Source: Segatella hominis
Lineage (GTDB): Bacteria; Bacteroidota; Bacteroidia; Bacteroidales; Bacteroidaceae
Direction of reading: 5' to 3'
Assembly (NCBI RefSeq): GCF_004535825.1
Contig: NZ_SGVY01000023.1
Span: forward strand, 1-54,935
Length of the DNA stretch: 54,935 nucleotides
Notes under the pieces: generated by a model
Told to the model about the DNA's origin: nothing
Databases searched by the model: none
What the model saw: only the letters and a program-made list of their open reading frames with translations
Position numbers and translations under genes: made by a program
In this document: piece by piece, positions 33,177 to 41,244 of the stretch
Layout of the letters: the number at the start of each line of letters is the position of its first letter
Position numbering within the stretch: position 1 is the stretch's first letter

Positions 33177-34316
33177 ATGAAAAAAGGATTGTTTGCACTC
33201 GCCTTGGGTACTTTCACCCTCGGAATGGCGGAATTTATTATCGAGGGAATTCTCACAGATGTGGCACACAACATGAATGTGAGCATCCCGCAAGTGGGTC
33301 ATCTCATCTCCATTTATGCCCTGGGCGTTTGTGCAGGAGCCTTCTCCCTGATACTGATGCACAAGTATCGCCCTAAGAATATCCTGCTTTTTCTGACGTC
33401 ATTGGTGGTGATAGGAGCCATTATTGCCACTGTTGCCCCTAACTACTGGCTGTTGCTCTGCGCCCGCTTTATACAGGGTTTGCCACATGGTGCTTACTTC
33501 GGAACGGCAACGATCGTGGCAGTGAAAATGGCCAAGGAAGGCAAGGAAACCAAGGCGGTGGCAATGATGTGCGCCGGAATGCTTTTCGCCAACCTGATGG
33601 GTGTTCCGCTCGGTACATTTCTCAGTCATACGATGTCCTGGCGAGTTCCTTTCCTGATGTCCGTGATATTGGGACTGCTCACTCTGTATATGATCTATCG
33701 CTGGGTACCTAATGTAGAGGCATTGCCCAATAAGGGAATGAAAGCACAGTTCAAGTTCATGCGCCATCTGGCTTCCTGGCTCATCATCGCAGCCACTTTC
33801 TTAGGCAATGGCGGCATACTCTGCTGGTTCAGTTACATCTCGCCTTTATTGCAGTGGAACGGCGGGTTCAGTGCTGCCAGCATTTCTGCACTGATGATTC
33901 TTGCAGGATTGGGTATGGTGGTAGGCAATCAGGTGAGTGCCTTGCTTGCCGATAGGTTTAAGCCAGGACGTTTTATCTGTTATCTCCAGTTCTTGGCAGC
34001 TGCAGCCCTGCTTGCCACTTTCTTCCTTTCCCACATAGGATGGGTTTCGGCAGCCATGATGTTCATCTGCTGTGCCTGTCTTTTCGGAATCGGTTCGCCA
34101 GAACAGTTCCTGATAGTCAAGCATAGCGAGGGTGGCGAGATGCTCGGAGGCTGCTGCATTCAGGCGGCATTCAATTTGGGAAATGCGCTGGGTGCTTTCT
34201 TCGGAGGAATACCTGTGGCAATGGGATTGGGTTATCATTTCCCTGCTCTTATCGGTGTACCTATGGCTTTGATGGGAGCCGTCTGCCTGCTGGTCTTCCA
34301 CAAAAAGTATGAATAA
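33177..34316 (+). CDS. MFS transporter, DHA1 (AraJ/sugar-efflux-like)
   Basis: 379 residues, 12 predicted helices. The start LGTFTLGMAEFIIEGILTDVA is characteristic of DHA1 AraJ/YdhP-type exporters, and the motif-C-like ARFIQGLPHGAYFGTA lies in the first half. Proton-driven export of sugars, drugs or metabolites is predicted; the substrate is not readable. Complete, monocistronic, with promoter and terminator. Confidence 0.88.
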   Translation: MKKGLFALALGTFTLGMAEFIIEGILTDVAHNMNVSIPQVGHLISIYALGVCAGAFSLILMHKYRPKNILLFLTSLVVIGAIIATVAPNYWLLLCARFIQGLPHGAYFGTATIVAVKMAKEGKETKAVAMMCAGMLFANLMGVPLGTFLSHTMSWRVPFLMSVILGLLTLYMIYRWVPNVEALPNKGMKAQFKFMRHLASWLIIAATFLGNGGILCWFSYISPLLQWNGGFSAASISALMILAGLGMVVGNQVSALLADRFKPGRFICYLQFLAAAALLATFFLSHIGWVSAAMMFICCACLFGIGSPEQFLIVKHSEGGEMLGGCCIQAAFNLGNALGAFFGGIPVAMGLGYHFPALIGVPMALMGAVCLLVFHKKYE

Positions 34317-34318
34317 AC

Positions 34319-34363
34319 ATAAAAAGAGGGTGTGTCATGGATTTACGACACACCCTCTTTTTA
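34319..34363. terminator. Bidirectional terminator
   Basis: AAAAAGAGGGTGTGTC pairs with GACACACCCTCTTTTT; convergent genes MFS (plus) and PepSY-TM (minus) end here. Confidence 0.9.
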
Positions 34364-34382
34364 TGTTTGTTCTTGTGTGAAA

Positions 34383-36038
34383 TTATTCCTTGTTTTTTGA
34401 TTTCTTCTTCTTTCTTCGATGTAAAATAATATATCCGGAGATTAATACTAAGGAAATCAGCAGTCCGGAGATAAAGACGAAGAGGTCGGAAAGCGGACCT
34501 AAGAGGGGAGAATAGCATCTGCCCACATGCAGTTCGAGGGCTACATTCCAGAGAGAAAGGGGAGTGCGGGATAGTAATTCAGGCGTGGAAACAGGAATGT
34601 CTGCGCCCTTGCTGTAATCGAAAACTACCGCTCTGCCACCGAAGAAATCCTTGGAGAAACCGCTGGTCAGTGTACTGGAAATCGGAATCATCGACTTGTC
34701 ATGATGAGGCTTCCCAGTGGAGTAGTCCAGGATAAGTTCCTGCTCCGGATACCAGCGGAATAAACCGCTGAATGAACCTATCAGCCAACCACCCTTGCCG
34801 TCGCTTTCAAATACGTTTACTCCCATCGGACTCACCTTTGGAGTCTGGTTTTTGTCGAGCAGTCGTGGCTTCTGACTGAAGGATTTATCTACATAGAGAA
34901 AACCCTCAGAGGTAGATACAAGCCAGTTGTTCTCAGCCGCATTCCATCGTATGGCACGGAGCTTGTCATGCCATACATTGCCGTCTTTTATCTTCTGTTC
35001 TGTCTTGTTGAGAGCCAGTGGAATCATCAATGGTGGGCGCAGGCACATACCGGTAATCGCCAGCCAGAGGGTGAGGATGATGGTGGTATAACCTATCTTG
35101 TTGTGCCATTTCGCATTCCACACCATCCGCTTGCCGAGAACCTTCATCCTTTCCTTGATCTCTGCAGATTTCTGTTCATTTTCCTTCAGTTTCTTATCCT
35201 GCAGTCCGTTTCCTAACAAACGTTTTTGTCTGCGGATGCGATAGGGTAAGATAAAGAGGACGATACCCGTTAGCGATAGGATGATGAGTACGACGGCGAT
35301 GGCATCTACCACCAGTCTGCCCGTAAGTCCGAAGAAGGCTCCGCTGTGCAAAGCCCAGACAGTCTTGAATAATGATTCCGTTGGAATAAAACCATCTGGT
35401 TGGGCAATAATACTTCTTTTTGTGTAAAAACTATTTTCAGAATGTGCGGATTGTATTTTTGTGAAACTGTCCGATTTTTTGTGGGTTGTAATTTCGTAAA
35501 TGGCAGAGCGAGTCAGGGCTATAACATTCATGCTATCTGGAGTAAGTGTGATGTCTGCCATCCTTTCATGATGATTAGGGAGAGGGAACTTGATCCATCT
35601 TCCTCCAAGGGTATTCTTCCCATGAACATCATTCCTCTTCGCCTTGTCAGCTTCGAAATAATAAACGTCCCGAAGGGCAGCGCACCAGATTCTTCCATTT
35701 TTGGTACAGACCAGATGGCGGATGTTTCTCTCATCTATTTGTTCTGGAAGTCCTCTGTTGAAATCCTCCCAGTTTTGCATTTTGCTGTCTGTAAGCCATA
35801 CGCCTGCATAGCCATATGTCAGGATGCCCAGAGGCGATGGGGTAGAGCCTTTGATGATACCATTGTTGAAGTTGCGGATATGATAGGCAGGAGGCAGTAA
35901 ACTTCTGCTCACGGCACAGTCTGCAAATAGTTGGCGGTGGTTCAGGATAATGCCTGAAACGCAGAATACCAGCATGAATACGGACAGTACGAGTCCGAAC
36001 CAGCGGTGGTATTTCTTCCATGTAAAGTACTTGTTCAT
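34383..36038 (-). CDS. PepSY-associated transmembrane (PepSY_TM) protein
   Basis: 551 residues from ATG 36038 (MNKYFTWKKYHRWFGL); 36050 (MNNR...) is an alternative. Helix 1 (FGLVLSVFMLVFCVSGIIL) with the preceding Trp/His-containing W-KYHRW pattern, a central helix pair around VDAIAVVLIILSLTGIVLFI, and WHNKIGYTTIILTLWLAITGM fit the PepSY_TM family, often linked to iron/siderophore uptake or reductase function. The periplasmic regions contain beta-propeller-like blade sequences (WLTDSKMQNW..., WLVSTSEGFLYV, WLIGSFSGLFRWYP). The C-terminal tail is strongly basic (RRKKKKSKNKE). Confidence 0.82.
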   Translation of the reverse strand: MNKYFTWKKYHRWFGLVLSVFMLVFCVSGIILNHRQLFADCAVSRSLLPPAYHIRNFNNGIIKGSTPSPLGILTYGYAGVWLTDSKMQNWEDFNRGLPEQIDERNIRHLVCTKNGRIWCAALRDVYYFEADKAKRNDVHGKNTLGGRWIKFPLPNHHERMADITLTPDSMNVIALTRSAIYEITTHKKSDSFTKIQSAHSENSFYTKRSIIAQPDGFIPTESLFKTVWALHSGAFFGLTGRLVVDAIAVVLIILSLTGIVLFILPYRIRRQKRLLGNGLQDKKLKENEQKSAEIKERMKVLGKRMVWNAKWHNKIGYTTIILTLWLAITGMCLRPPLMIPLALNKTEQKIKDGNVWHDKLRAIRWNAAENNWLVSTSEGFLYVDKSFSQKPRLLDKNQTPKVSPMGVNVFESDGKGGWLIGSFSGLFRWYPEQELILDYSTGKPHHDKSMIPISSTLTSGFSKDFFGGRAVVFDYSKGADIPVSTPELLSRTPLSLWNVALELHVGRCYSPLLGPLSDLFVFISGLLISLVLISGYIILHRRKKKKSKNKE

Positions 36039-36071
36039 TCTATTGTTCATTATCTTTTATATTTCGGGATG

Positions 36072-36079
36072 CAAAGGTA
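36072..36079 (-). promoter_or_regulatory. -7 promoter element (TACCTTTG) for PepSY-TM
   Basis: The reverse complement of CAAAGGTA, 34 bases before the ATG at 36038. Confidence 0.6.
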
Positions 36080-36171
36080 CTGATAACCCCCGATTCGTAC
36101 AATACCTAAAAATAATGATTTCAAGCCCTGCGCCGTATTTATTCTGTGAGATGGGCAGGGAACCTTTCTGC

Positions 36172-38001
36172 TTATTCCCCGAAGTTTTTATCCAGAATCT
36201 TGTTCAGCAGGAAGGTGGCATTCTGGTTTCTTGCCACGCCTTTTTGTATCTTATAGGTATAGGTGACATCCGTGCCTAAGTCTATCTCAAAACAGAAGTT
36301 GTGGAACTTGCCCGACGGGTCATTCTCCATCTTGGATAATTCCAGGTCGTGGGTGGCGATGATGCCGCTAACAGGCAACTTGGAGATGGCTTCGAGGAAT
36401 TTTCTGGAACCGTTCAACTTGTCCAGCGAATTGGTGCCCTTCAGAATTTCATCGAGAATAATGAGGGTTTTCAGTCTCTCGCTTCTCTCACCGCTTGCAC
36501 TTCCCTTGCAGAATTTCAACAGTTCTTCCAGTCGGATCAGTTCTGCATTGAAGTAAGAGATGCCATGTGTCAGGTCGTCTGTGGTTCTCATGCTGGAGAA
36601 CATTCTGAAGCGGGAAATCTTCAGATGGTCGGCAAAGACAGGCATTCCTGCCATCGCTAAGATATAATTCACGCCCAATGAACGGAGGAAGGTACTCTTG
36701 CCCGCCATGTTGGCTCCCGTGATGATATAGTAGTTGCCGTCCTTGACCGTGAAATCGTTCTTCACCGCCTTGGCACCGAGGAAAGGATGATAAAGGTTCT
36801 TTCCCTCGAAGATGATTTCTGGCAAATCTTGCAGTTCCGGTTCGTTGGCTTCGGGATGATTGTATCGGAAGTTGGCCATTGAAACCATTGCGTCCATCTC
36901 GCTGATCACGTTCATCCATTCCTCCATCTTCACCATATAGGTATTCTTCCATTTCAGAAAACTGCGCACCAGGAAGAAGTCGCTGAGCATGAAGGCATCG
37001 GTGAAGAACAGACCGAGGAAGTTGCCCCGTCGGTCGTAACCCTTCAGTATCTTTTCCAGTTGGGCGAATGAAGGCAATGCATCGGCGAGCGATTCCTGCA
37101 TCTCCCTGCCCAACTGGCTCTGGAAATTGCGCTGGGCGATGAGACGGAGAATCTGCGAGTAGGCGATGAGCTGATGACGGAGCTTACCACCATTACTGTC
37201 TATCTTGTCGAGGGTTTGCTTGCAAACGAAGAAGACCACCATGTACTGCAGCATGACCCACCACAGGGGGATGTTGATGGAAATGACGGAGCAGATAGAA
37301 AGGACGACTGAACCGATGATGCCGATGATCGCCAGCCAACCGAGGACGAGTGAAATCGGAGAACCAAACCATCCCGGTACTTCCATCTGGGAAACTTTCT
37401 GCATCGCCTCAGCCACGGCTGCAGAATCTATCTTCTTGCAGTTTCTTTCGCCAAGTGCCAGAAAGTCCATGCGCCAGTCGGGGGCTGCGATTTCCTTCTG
37501 CAGTTCCGCTCTTTTTCTGATTTCCTCCAGAGAGAGAGGTGTTTCACGGGTGAGGTTGGCAGCTAATCTGTCAGAACCGCCCGATGTGATGGTGCGGCAG
37601 ATGCGGTTGAAGAGGGAATCCTTGCCGAAGACATCGAGGTCGAAGGCATAGGAATGCTGCGGGTTCAGATACTGTCCGCCTGTTTCAAAAGGAGAGAAGT
37701 CACCCTCCCAGGCCTTGATTTCATTCTGATAAACCTTGAGCAGGGCAGCCAGTTGTTCTATCTTCTCCTTGTGGCGGTCGTCGATGCGGCGGATAATGAA
37801 ATAGACTGCCAGGCACAGAACGGCTCCCACCAGAAAATGACGGGTGTCGCCATCGCATGCAAAATAGCAGATCAGGAAACTTAGGATGCCTCCGAAAGCC
37901 AACAGTTCGCCTGTGATAAATCCCGTGTTCTTGCGCTTCAGGGCAGTCAGCTCCGAAGCATATTTGTTTGCGTATTTCTGATAATTCTCTTTGATATTCA
38001 T
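36172..38001 (-). CDS. Membrane-anchored MutS-like ATPase
   Basis: 609 residues. The C-terminal ATPase is clearly MutS-type: Walker A TGANMAGKSTFLRSLG, Walker B LIILDEILKGTNS, and ATHDLELS. The N-terminal part has two hydrophobic helix pairs (LLAFGGILSFLICYF with FLVGAVLCLAVYFII, and LVLGWLAIIGIIGSVVLSIC with VMLQYMVVFFV) instead of a mismatch-recognition domain, so it is a membrane protein and not the housekeeping MutS. This Bacteroidetes-typical subfamily has no agreed function. It has its own promoter. Confidence 0.88.
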   Translation of the reverse strand: MNIKENYQKYANKYASELTALKRKNTGFITGELLAFGGILSFLICYFACDGDTRHFLVGAVLCLAVYFIIRRIDDRHKEKIEQLAALLKVYQNEIKAWEGDFSPFETGGQYLNPQHSYAFDLDVFGKDSLFNRICRTITSGGSDRLAANLTRETPLSLEEIRKRAELQKEIAAPDWRMDFLALGERNCKKIDSAAVAEAMQKVSQMEVPGWFGSPISLVLGWLAIIGIIGSVVLSICSVISINIPLWWVMLQYMVVFFVCKQTLDKIDSNGGKLRHQLIAYSQILRLIAQRNFQSQLGREMQESLADALPSFAQLEKILKGYDRRGNFLGLFFTDAFMLSDFFLVRSFLKWKNTYMVKMEEWMNVISEMDAMVSMANFRYNHPEANEPELQDLPEIIFEGKNLYHPFLGAKAVKNDFTVKDGNYYIITGANMAGKSTFLRSLGVNYILAMAGMPVFADHLKISRFRMFSSMRTTDDLTHGISYFNAELIRLEELLKFCKGSASGERSERLKTLIILDEILKGTNSLDKLNGSRKFLEAISKLPVSGIIATHDLELSKMENDPSGKFHNFCFEIDLGTDVTYTYKIQKGVARNQNATFLLNKILDKNFGE

Positions 38002-38073
38002 GATTGTCTGCTTGTTTTATTTGCCATGTATCAGCGATAGATGATGGCAAGATGATAAACTGTTTATGGGGTG

Positions 38074-38081
38074 CAAAAATA
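38074..38081 (-). promoter_or_regulatory. -7 promoter element (TATTTTTG) for the MutS-like gene
   Basis: The reverse complement of CAAAAATA, 73 bases before the ATG at 38001. Confidence 0.6.
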
Positions 38082-38178
38082 GGGATAAAAACAAAGCTGA
38101 CCAAATAAAGTTACCTATTTTTAAGTCTTTTATGCGAATATTTGTGGAATTTTTCTTTGTGTTTCCATTTATTCCCCG

Positions 38179-38186
38179 TACCTTTG
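38179..38186 (+). promoter_or_regulatory. -7 promoter element (TACCTTTG) for greA
   Basis: TAnnTTTG match, 59 bases before the greA ATG. Confidence 0.65.
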
Positions 38187-38245
38187 CACCCCAGAATTAT
38201 AATCAGTCAATAAGAACGATAGAAAAAATATAAGTTTAGAAGATT

Positions 38246-38710
38246 ATGGAATATATGTCTCAAGAAGGCTATGATGAACTCGTAGCCGAGCTTCAGCACA
38301 TGGTGAACGTGGAGTTGCCAGCCGTGCGTGATGCTATCGCTGAGGCTCGTGACAAGGGTGACCTCAGTGAAAACTTTGAATATCATGCTGCCAAGCGTGA
38401 ACAGGGTAAACTGTTGAGCCGGATCAGCTTCAAGCAGAAGGTCTTGGAGAATGCCCGTGTCATCGACAAGTCCCGTCTTAAGAGTGATACTGTAGGACTG
38501 TTGAGCAAGGTAAGGATTACCAATCTTTCCACCAATTGCAGTATGACTTACAGCATCGTCAATCCTCATGAGGCGGACCTTCATAATGGCAAAATCTCCA
38601 TCAAATCTCCTATCGGCAAGGCTCTCTTGGGTAAGAAAGCTGGTGAAGAAGTCGTAGTGAAGGTACCTGCAGGCTTGCTCAAATTCCGCGTAGAGAGCGT
38701 GGAATTATAA
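38246..38710 (+). CDS. greA: Transcription elongation factor GreA
   Basis: 154 residues. The N-terminal coiled coil has the signature ARDKGDLSENFEYHAAKREQ with the acidic tip that rescues backtracked RNA polymerase, and the C-terminal FKBP-like domain includes ISIKSPIGKALLGKKAGEEVVVKVPAG. Length matches the family. It is followed by a terminator and then by an insertion sequence. Confidence 0.96.
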   Translation: MEYMSQEGYDELVAELQHMVNVELPAVRDAIAEARDKGDLSENFEYHAAKREQGKLLSRISFKQKVLENARVIDKSRLKSDTVGLLSKVRITNLSTNCSMTYSIVNPHEADLHNGKISIKSPIGKALLGKKAGEEVVVKVPAGLLKFRVESVEL

Positions 38711-38786
38711 TGTCTCAGATAGCGTGGCACTGTAATGAGGATTATTGAGGAATAATCAGAAAATATTGTGGAATTTTAGAATATAG

Positions 38787-38818
38787 GGAATGGCTGAATT
38801 TCGGTCATTCCTTTTTTT
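38787..38818 (+). terminator. greA terminator
   Basis: GGAATGRC-type stem (GGAATG/CATTCC) followed by T7. Confidence 0.8.
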
Positions 38819-38863
38819 GTAAGTATTTAATCTTGTGGATTTTCACTTGCGAAACTTTAGTAA

Positions 38864-40679
38864 TGAGCCCACTTTAAAAAGGGGCATATTTTGAATCCAG
38901 TCTGACCAGTGTGGTCATTCTGAGTGAAACATAGCAATCGGCTCCGCTGGTGAATATCTTTCGAAAAATCGCTTTGAAAGAGCCGAAAGCTTCTCTGATA
39001 GGCCCGAAAAGGGCAAATATCGATCTTCGAAATGTTGAAATCTGGAATATTACCATCCTTCGGAGGTTCATCCACATACATCTGCTATATGCATGCATAC
39101 GATGTTTGAGCAAGCCCCTGTATCGGGTCTTGCCATTACGTGTATGAAAACAGTATTGGAACATGGCTGCTTCAACGTTATTCCGTTTATGCTGTTCCTC
39201 TAAAGGAAGGCTTTCTATCTGCTTCCTTAGCTGATAGGCTTTAATGTCTTTGTCTTCAAAGTAACGCCAACCGGTTTTATTGTTCCATGGGATTCTCCAT
39301 CGCTTTCTGGAGCCCTGCTTTGTGACGGCTTTGACGGCCTCATAGGTGTTGCCAGTAGCAATTTCCCTGATGGTCAGACCATCCTCGTCATGTGGTATCA
39401 GTTCCCATCTACAGCCACCTTGCATCTTACCTGTCTTGAGTTGCATGGCATTGTGATTCTTCGCAAACTCTCGATTGTCTGGACTTTGATAGGCACCATC
39501 TGCATAAAGGTCTTTAATGGTAGAATCCGTGACACGTTCACTGTTTTCCACAGCCTCCTGAAGGAAATGGCAGTCTGCAAATACTGCAGTTTCAACCTGA
39601 ACGGAAGTGATGATGTTAGGCTTGCCTTCCTCTACAGTCTCTGTGATGTTGGTCACATAGCCTTGCACCTTCTGGTCGTTCTTGCTACGATAGGTTGCAT
39701 CAGGATCGTTAGGATTCTGAAGACTGTCAGCCTTTACCTCCTTCTTGTCTCGAAGTACAGCCTTTCCGTCCATTACAACATACTGTTCATCAAACAGACG
39801 CTGAAGAAGATCATGTGCAGGAGAAGTAGCTGGAAAAGCTGCCAGCATCTCCATAATGAAATTACCAATTCTGGCAAGATTGCTCTGAAGCGTATCAGAG
39901 TCAGAGCGATAAACTGTCTTGGAGGAATCCTCTTTCAAGTATTCCTTTGCCCGTTCTTCCTGCTCTGGGGAGAGATGGGTAAGCGTGCATGTCTTGAGGA
40001 ACTTGACCAGAGTTGTATGTATCAGTTCATAGCGAGACTGGCAAGCGATATTGCTGCCGATAAGCTTACTGTCCATACGGACGCATTTGCCTGATATCTT
40101 GAGAAGACGTACCTGATTGCCGGCAAGCTGCTCGAAGCAGAGCTGCATCAGGTCAATGCCAGTTCTTTCCTGATATTCGCAGATGCGGCGGCGAAACAGA
40201 TAATAGGTATCTATTGATGGAGTCACATCTGTCAGAAGTTCCATGCCGAGAGCCTTCCTGGTAAGAAGGTCAAACTCGCACTTCTCAAACAGATCCTCAT
40301 CGCTGCAGCCGAATCCCTCCTTCAAGACTGACATAGCCACGAGTATGCGGATGGAGGCATTTGGGCGACCGCTCTTCTTGCCTTCAGGGAACAAAGGCTT
40401 GAATATCTCCTCATCAATCTTGGTTGTCACGAGACTATAAAACTGGTTATGCCATGAGTTGGGGTCAGAATACTTCTTTGAAGCCCGACTTCCTAACTGC
40501 ATTGAGGGAGCCGTGAATATATCTAACTGAGGATTCGGATCTGTCTTTTTAAACATAGTCATTCTGTTTGATTGATGGTGTAAAGATACGAAAAATACTC
40601 CAGATAACGGCATAAATCGAAGATTATTATCGTGAAATATAAACATCTTAAACAGGCCTTACTTTTTAAAGTGGGCTCA
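38864..40679. mobile_element. IS1182-family insertion sequence, apparently complete
   Basis: Bounded by perfect 18-bp inverted repeats TGAGCCCACTTTAAAAAG, at 38864-38881 on the left and (as CTTTTTAAAGTGGGCTCA) at 40662-40679 on the right. It encloses a full-length transposase. A clear target-site duplication could not be assigned by eye. It lies between greA and a small-peptide gene at 40724, 45 bases from the latter's ATG. Confidence 0.88.
38874..40562 (-). CDS. IS1182-family transposase (DDE)
   Basis: 562 residues from ATG 40562 (MTMFKKTDPNPQLDIF); the frame extends to 40646, beyond the natural start. The N-terminal DUF772-type domain (KIDEEIFKPLFPEGKKSGRPNASIRILVAMSVLKEG) is followed by the DDE catalytic domain: KCVRMDSKLIGSN (first Asp), KDLYADGAYQSPDN (second Asp) and KRNNVEAAMFQYCF (Glu). 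No stop or frameshift, so it looks functional. The stop lies 10 bases inside the left inverted repeat region. Confidence 0.9.
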   Translation of the reverse strand: MTMFKKTDPNPQLDIFTAPSMQLGSRASKKYSDPNSWHNQFYSLVTTKIDEEIFKPLFPEGKKSGRPNASIRILVAMSVLKEGFGCSDEDLFEKCEFDLLTRKALGMELLTDVTPSIDTYYLFRRRICEYQERTGIDLMQLCFEQLAGNQVRLLKISGKCVRMDSKLIGSNIACQSRYELIHTTLVKFLKTCTLTHLSPEQEERAKEYLKEDSSKTVYRSDSDTLQSNLARIGNFIMEMLAAFPATSPAHDLLQRLFDEQYVVMDGKAVLRDKKEVKADSLQNPNDPDATYRSKNDQKVQGYVTNITETVEEGKPNIITSVQVETAVFADCHFLQEAVENSERVTDSTIKDLYADGAYQSPDNREFAKNHNAMQLKTGKMQGGCRWELIPHDEDGLTIREIATGNTYEAVKAVTKQGSRKRWRIPWNNKTGWRYFEDKDIKAYQLRKQIESLPLEEQHKRNNVEAAMFQYCFHTRNGKTRYRGLLKHRMHAYSRCMWMNLRRMVIFQISTFRRSIFALFGPIREAFGSFKAIFRKIFTSGADCYVSLRMTTLVRLDSKYAPF

Positions 40680-40723
40680 GTTATTAATGGTAAGAAATAT
40701 ATTAAGTAAGAACGATTATAATC

Positions 40724-40924
40724 ATGAATAAAAAAGTATATTTACAGCCACAGATAAAATGTGCCCCGTTACCGATGGAAAGTTTGTTGGCAAGTTTATC
40801 GGGTACTGAAGGTGGAAACAATCTTGGAGACTCGAAAACTGATATTCCAGAAATGGGAACTCCAGGAACAGATACTGCCAAGGAGCACTGGGGTAGTATT
40901 GACTCCTGGGACTCCTGGGAATAA
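40724..40924 (+). CDS. Small Prevotella-type peptide with YxxPxIK / LLASLSG N-terminus
   Basis: 66 residues beginning MNKKVYLQPQIKCAPLPMES, then LLASLSGTEGG, then a Gly/Asp/Thr-rich tail ending WGSIDSWDSWE. Such short proteins (conserved Y-x-x-P-x-I and L-L-A-x-S motifs followed by a Gly-rich, hypervariable acidic tail) recur in Prevotella and Bacteroides genomes; their role is unknown and a leader-plus-core organisation is only a speculation. The IS1182 element separates this gene from its probable native upstream promoter region. Confidence 0.65.
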   Translation: MNKKVYLQPQIKCAPLPMESLLASLSGTEGGNNLGDSKTDIPEMGTPGTDTAKEHWGSIDSWDSWE

Positions 40925-40949
40925 CCCCCTAATCCCTCTATAAATAATT

Positions 40950-41023
40950 AATCGCCCTGAAAAGGCTGAGCATTCATAGCTATTTAGAAATGAAATGCTT
41001 GAGCCTTTTCAGGGCGATTTCTT
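40950..41023 (+). terminator. Terminator of the small-peptide gene
   Basis: AATCGCCCTGAAAAGGCT pairs perfectly with AGCCTTTTCAGGGCGATT, an 18-bp stem with a weakly paired loop, then TTCTTTT. Confidence 0.9.
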
Positions 41024-41119
41024 TTAGTCTCCTTTGATTTCCCAATCCTCAATATTACCCTTTGAAGAATCTAAGTTGATACCTACTTTCACAATCGGCT
41101 TGTCACAAGGTTTTCTCAT
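41024..41119 (-). CDS. Possible 31-residue protein
   Basis: A frame of 31 codons (MRKPCDKPIVKVGINLDSSK ... IEDWEIKGD) convergent with the previous gene. No family and no TAnnTTTG box close upstream. Included as a weak candidate because it fills the gap and has balanced codon use. Confidence 0.3.
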   Translation of the reverse strand: MRKPCDKPIVKVGINLDSSKGNIEDWEIKGD

Positions 41120-41211
41120 GATATATATGCAGATAAACACTTGATTTTGGAAAAAAATACTGTAATTTCAACTTTTTTATCAAACAAGCATTTTATTCAA
41201 AAAAAAATATG

Positions 41212-41219
41212 TAAGTTTG
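41212..41219 (+). promoter_or_regulatory. -7 promoter element (TAAGTTTG)
   Basis: TAnnTTTG match 26 bases before the ATG of the AAA/PD-(D/E)XK pseudogene. Confidence 0.55.
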
Positions 41220-41244
41220 CACTTAGAAATAATGATGAGTAATT

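Noticed and set aside
38821-38863. Target-site duplication flanking IS1182
   Set aside because: Left (…TTAGTAA) and right (GTTATTAA…) flanks are similar in AT content but do not give an exact direct repeat.
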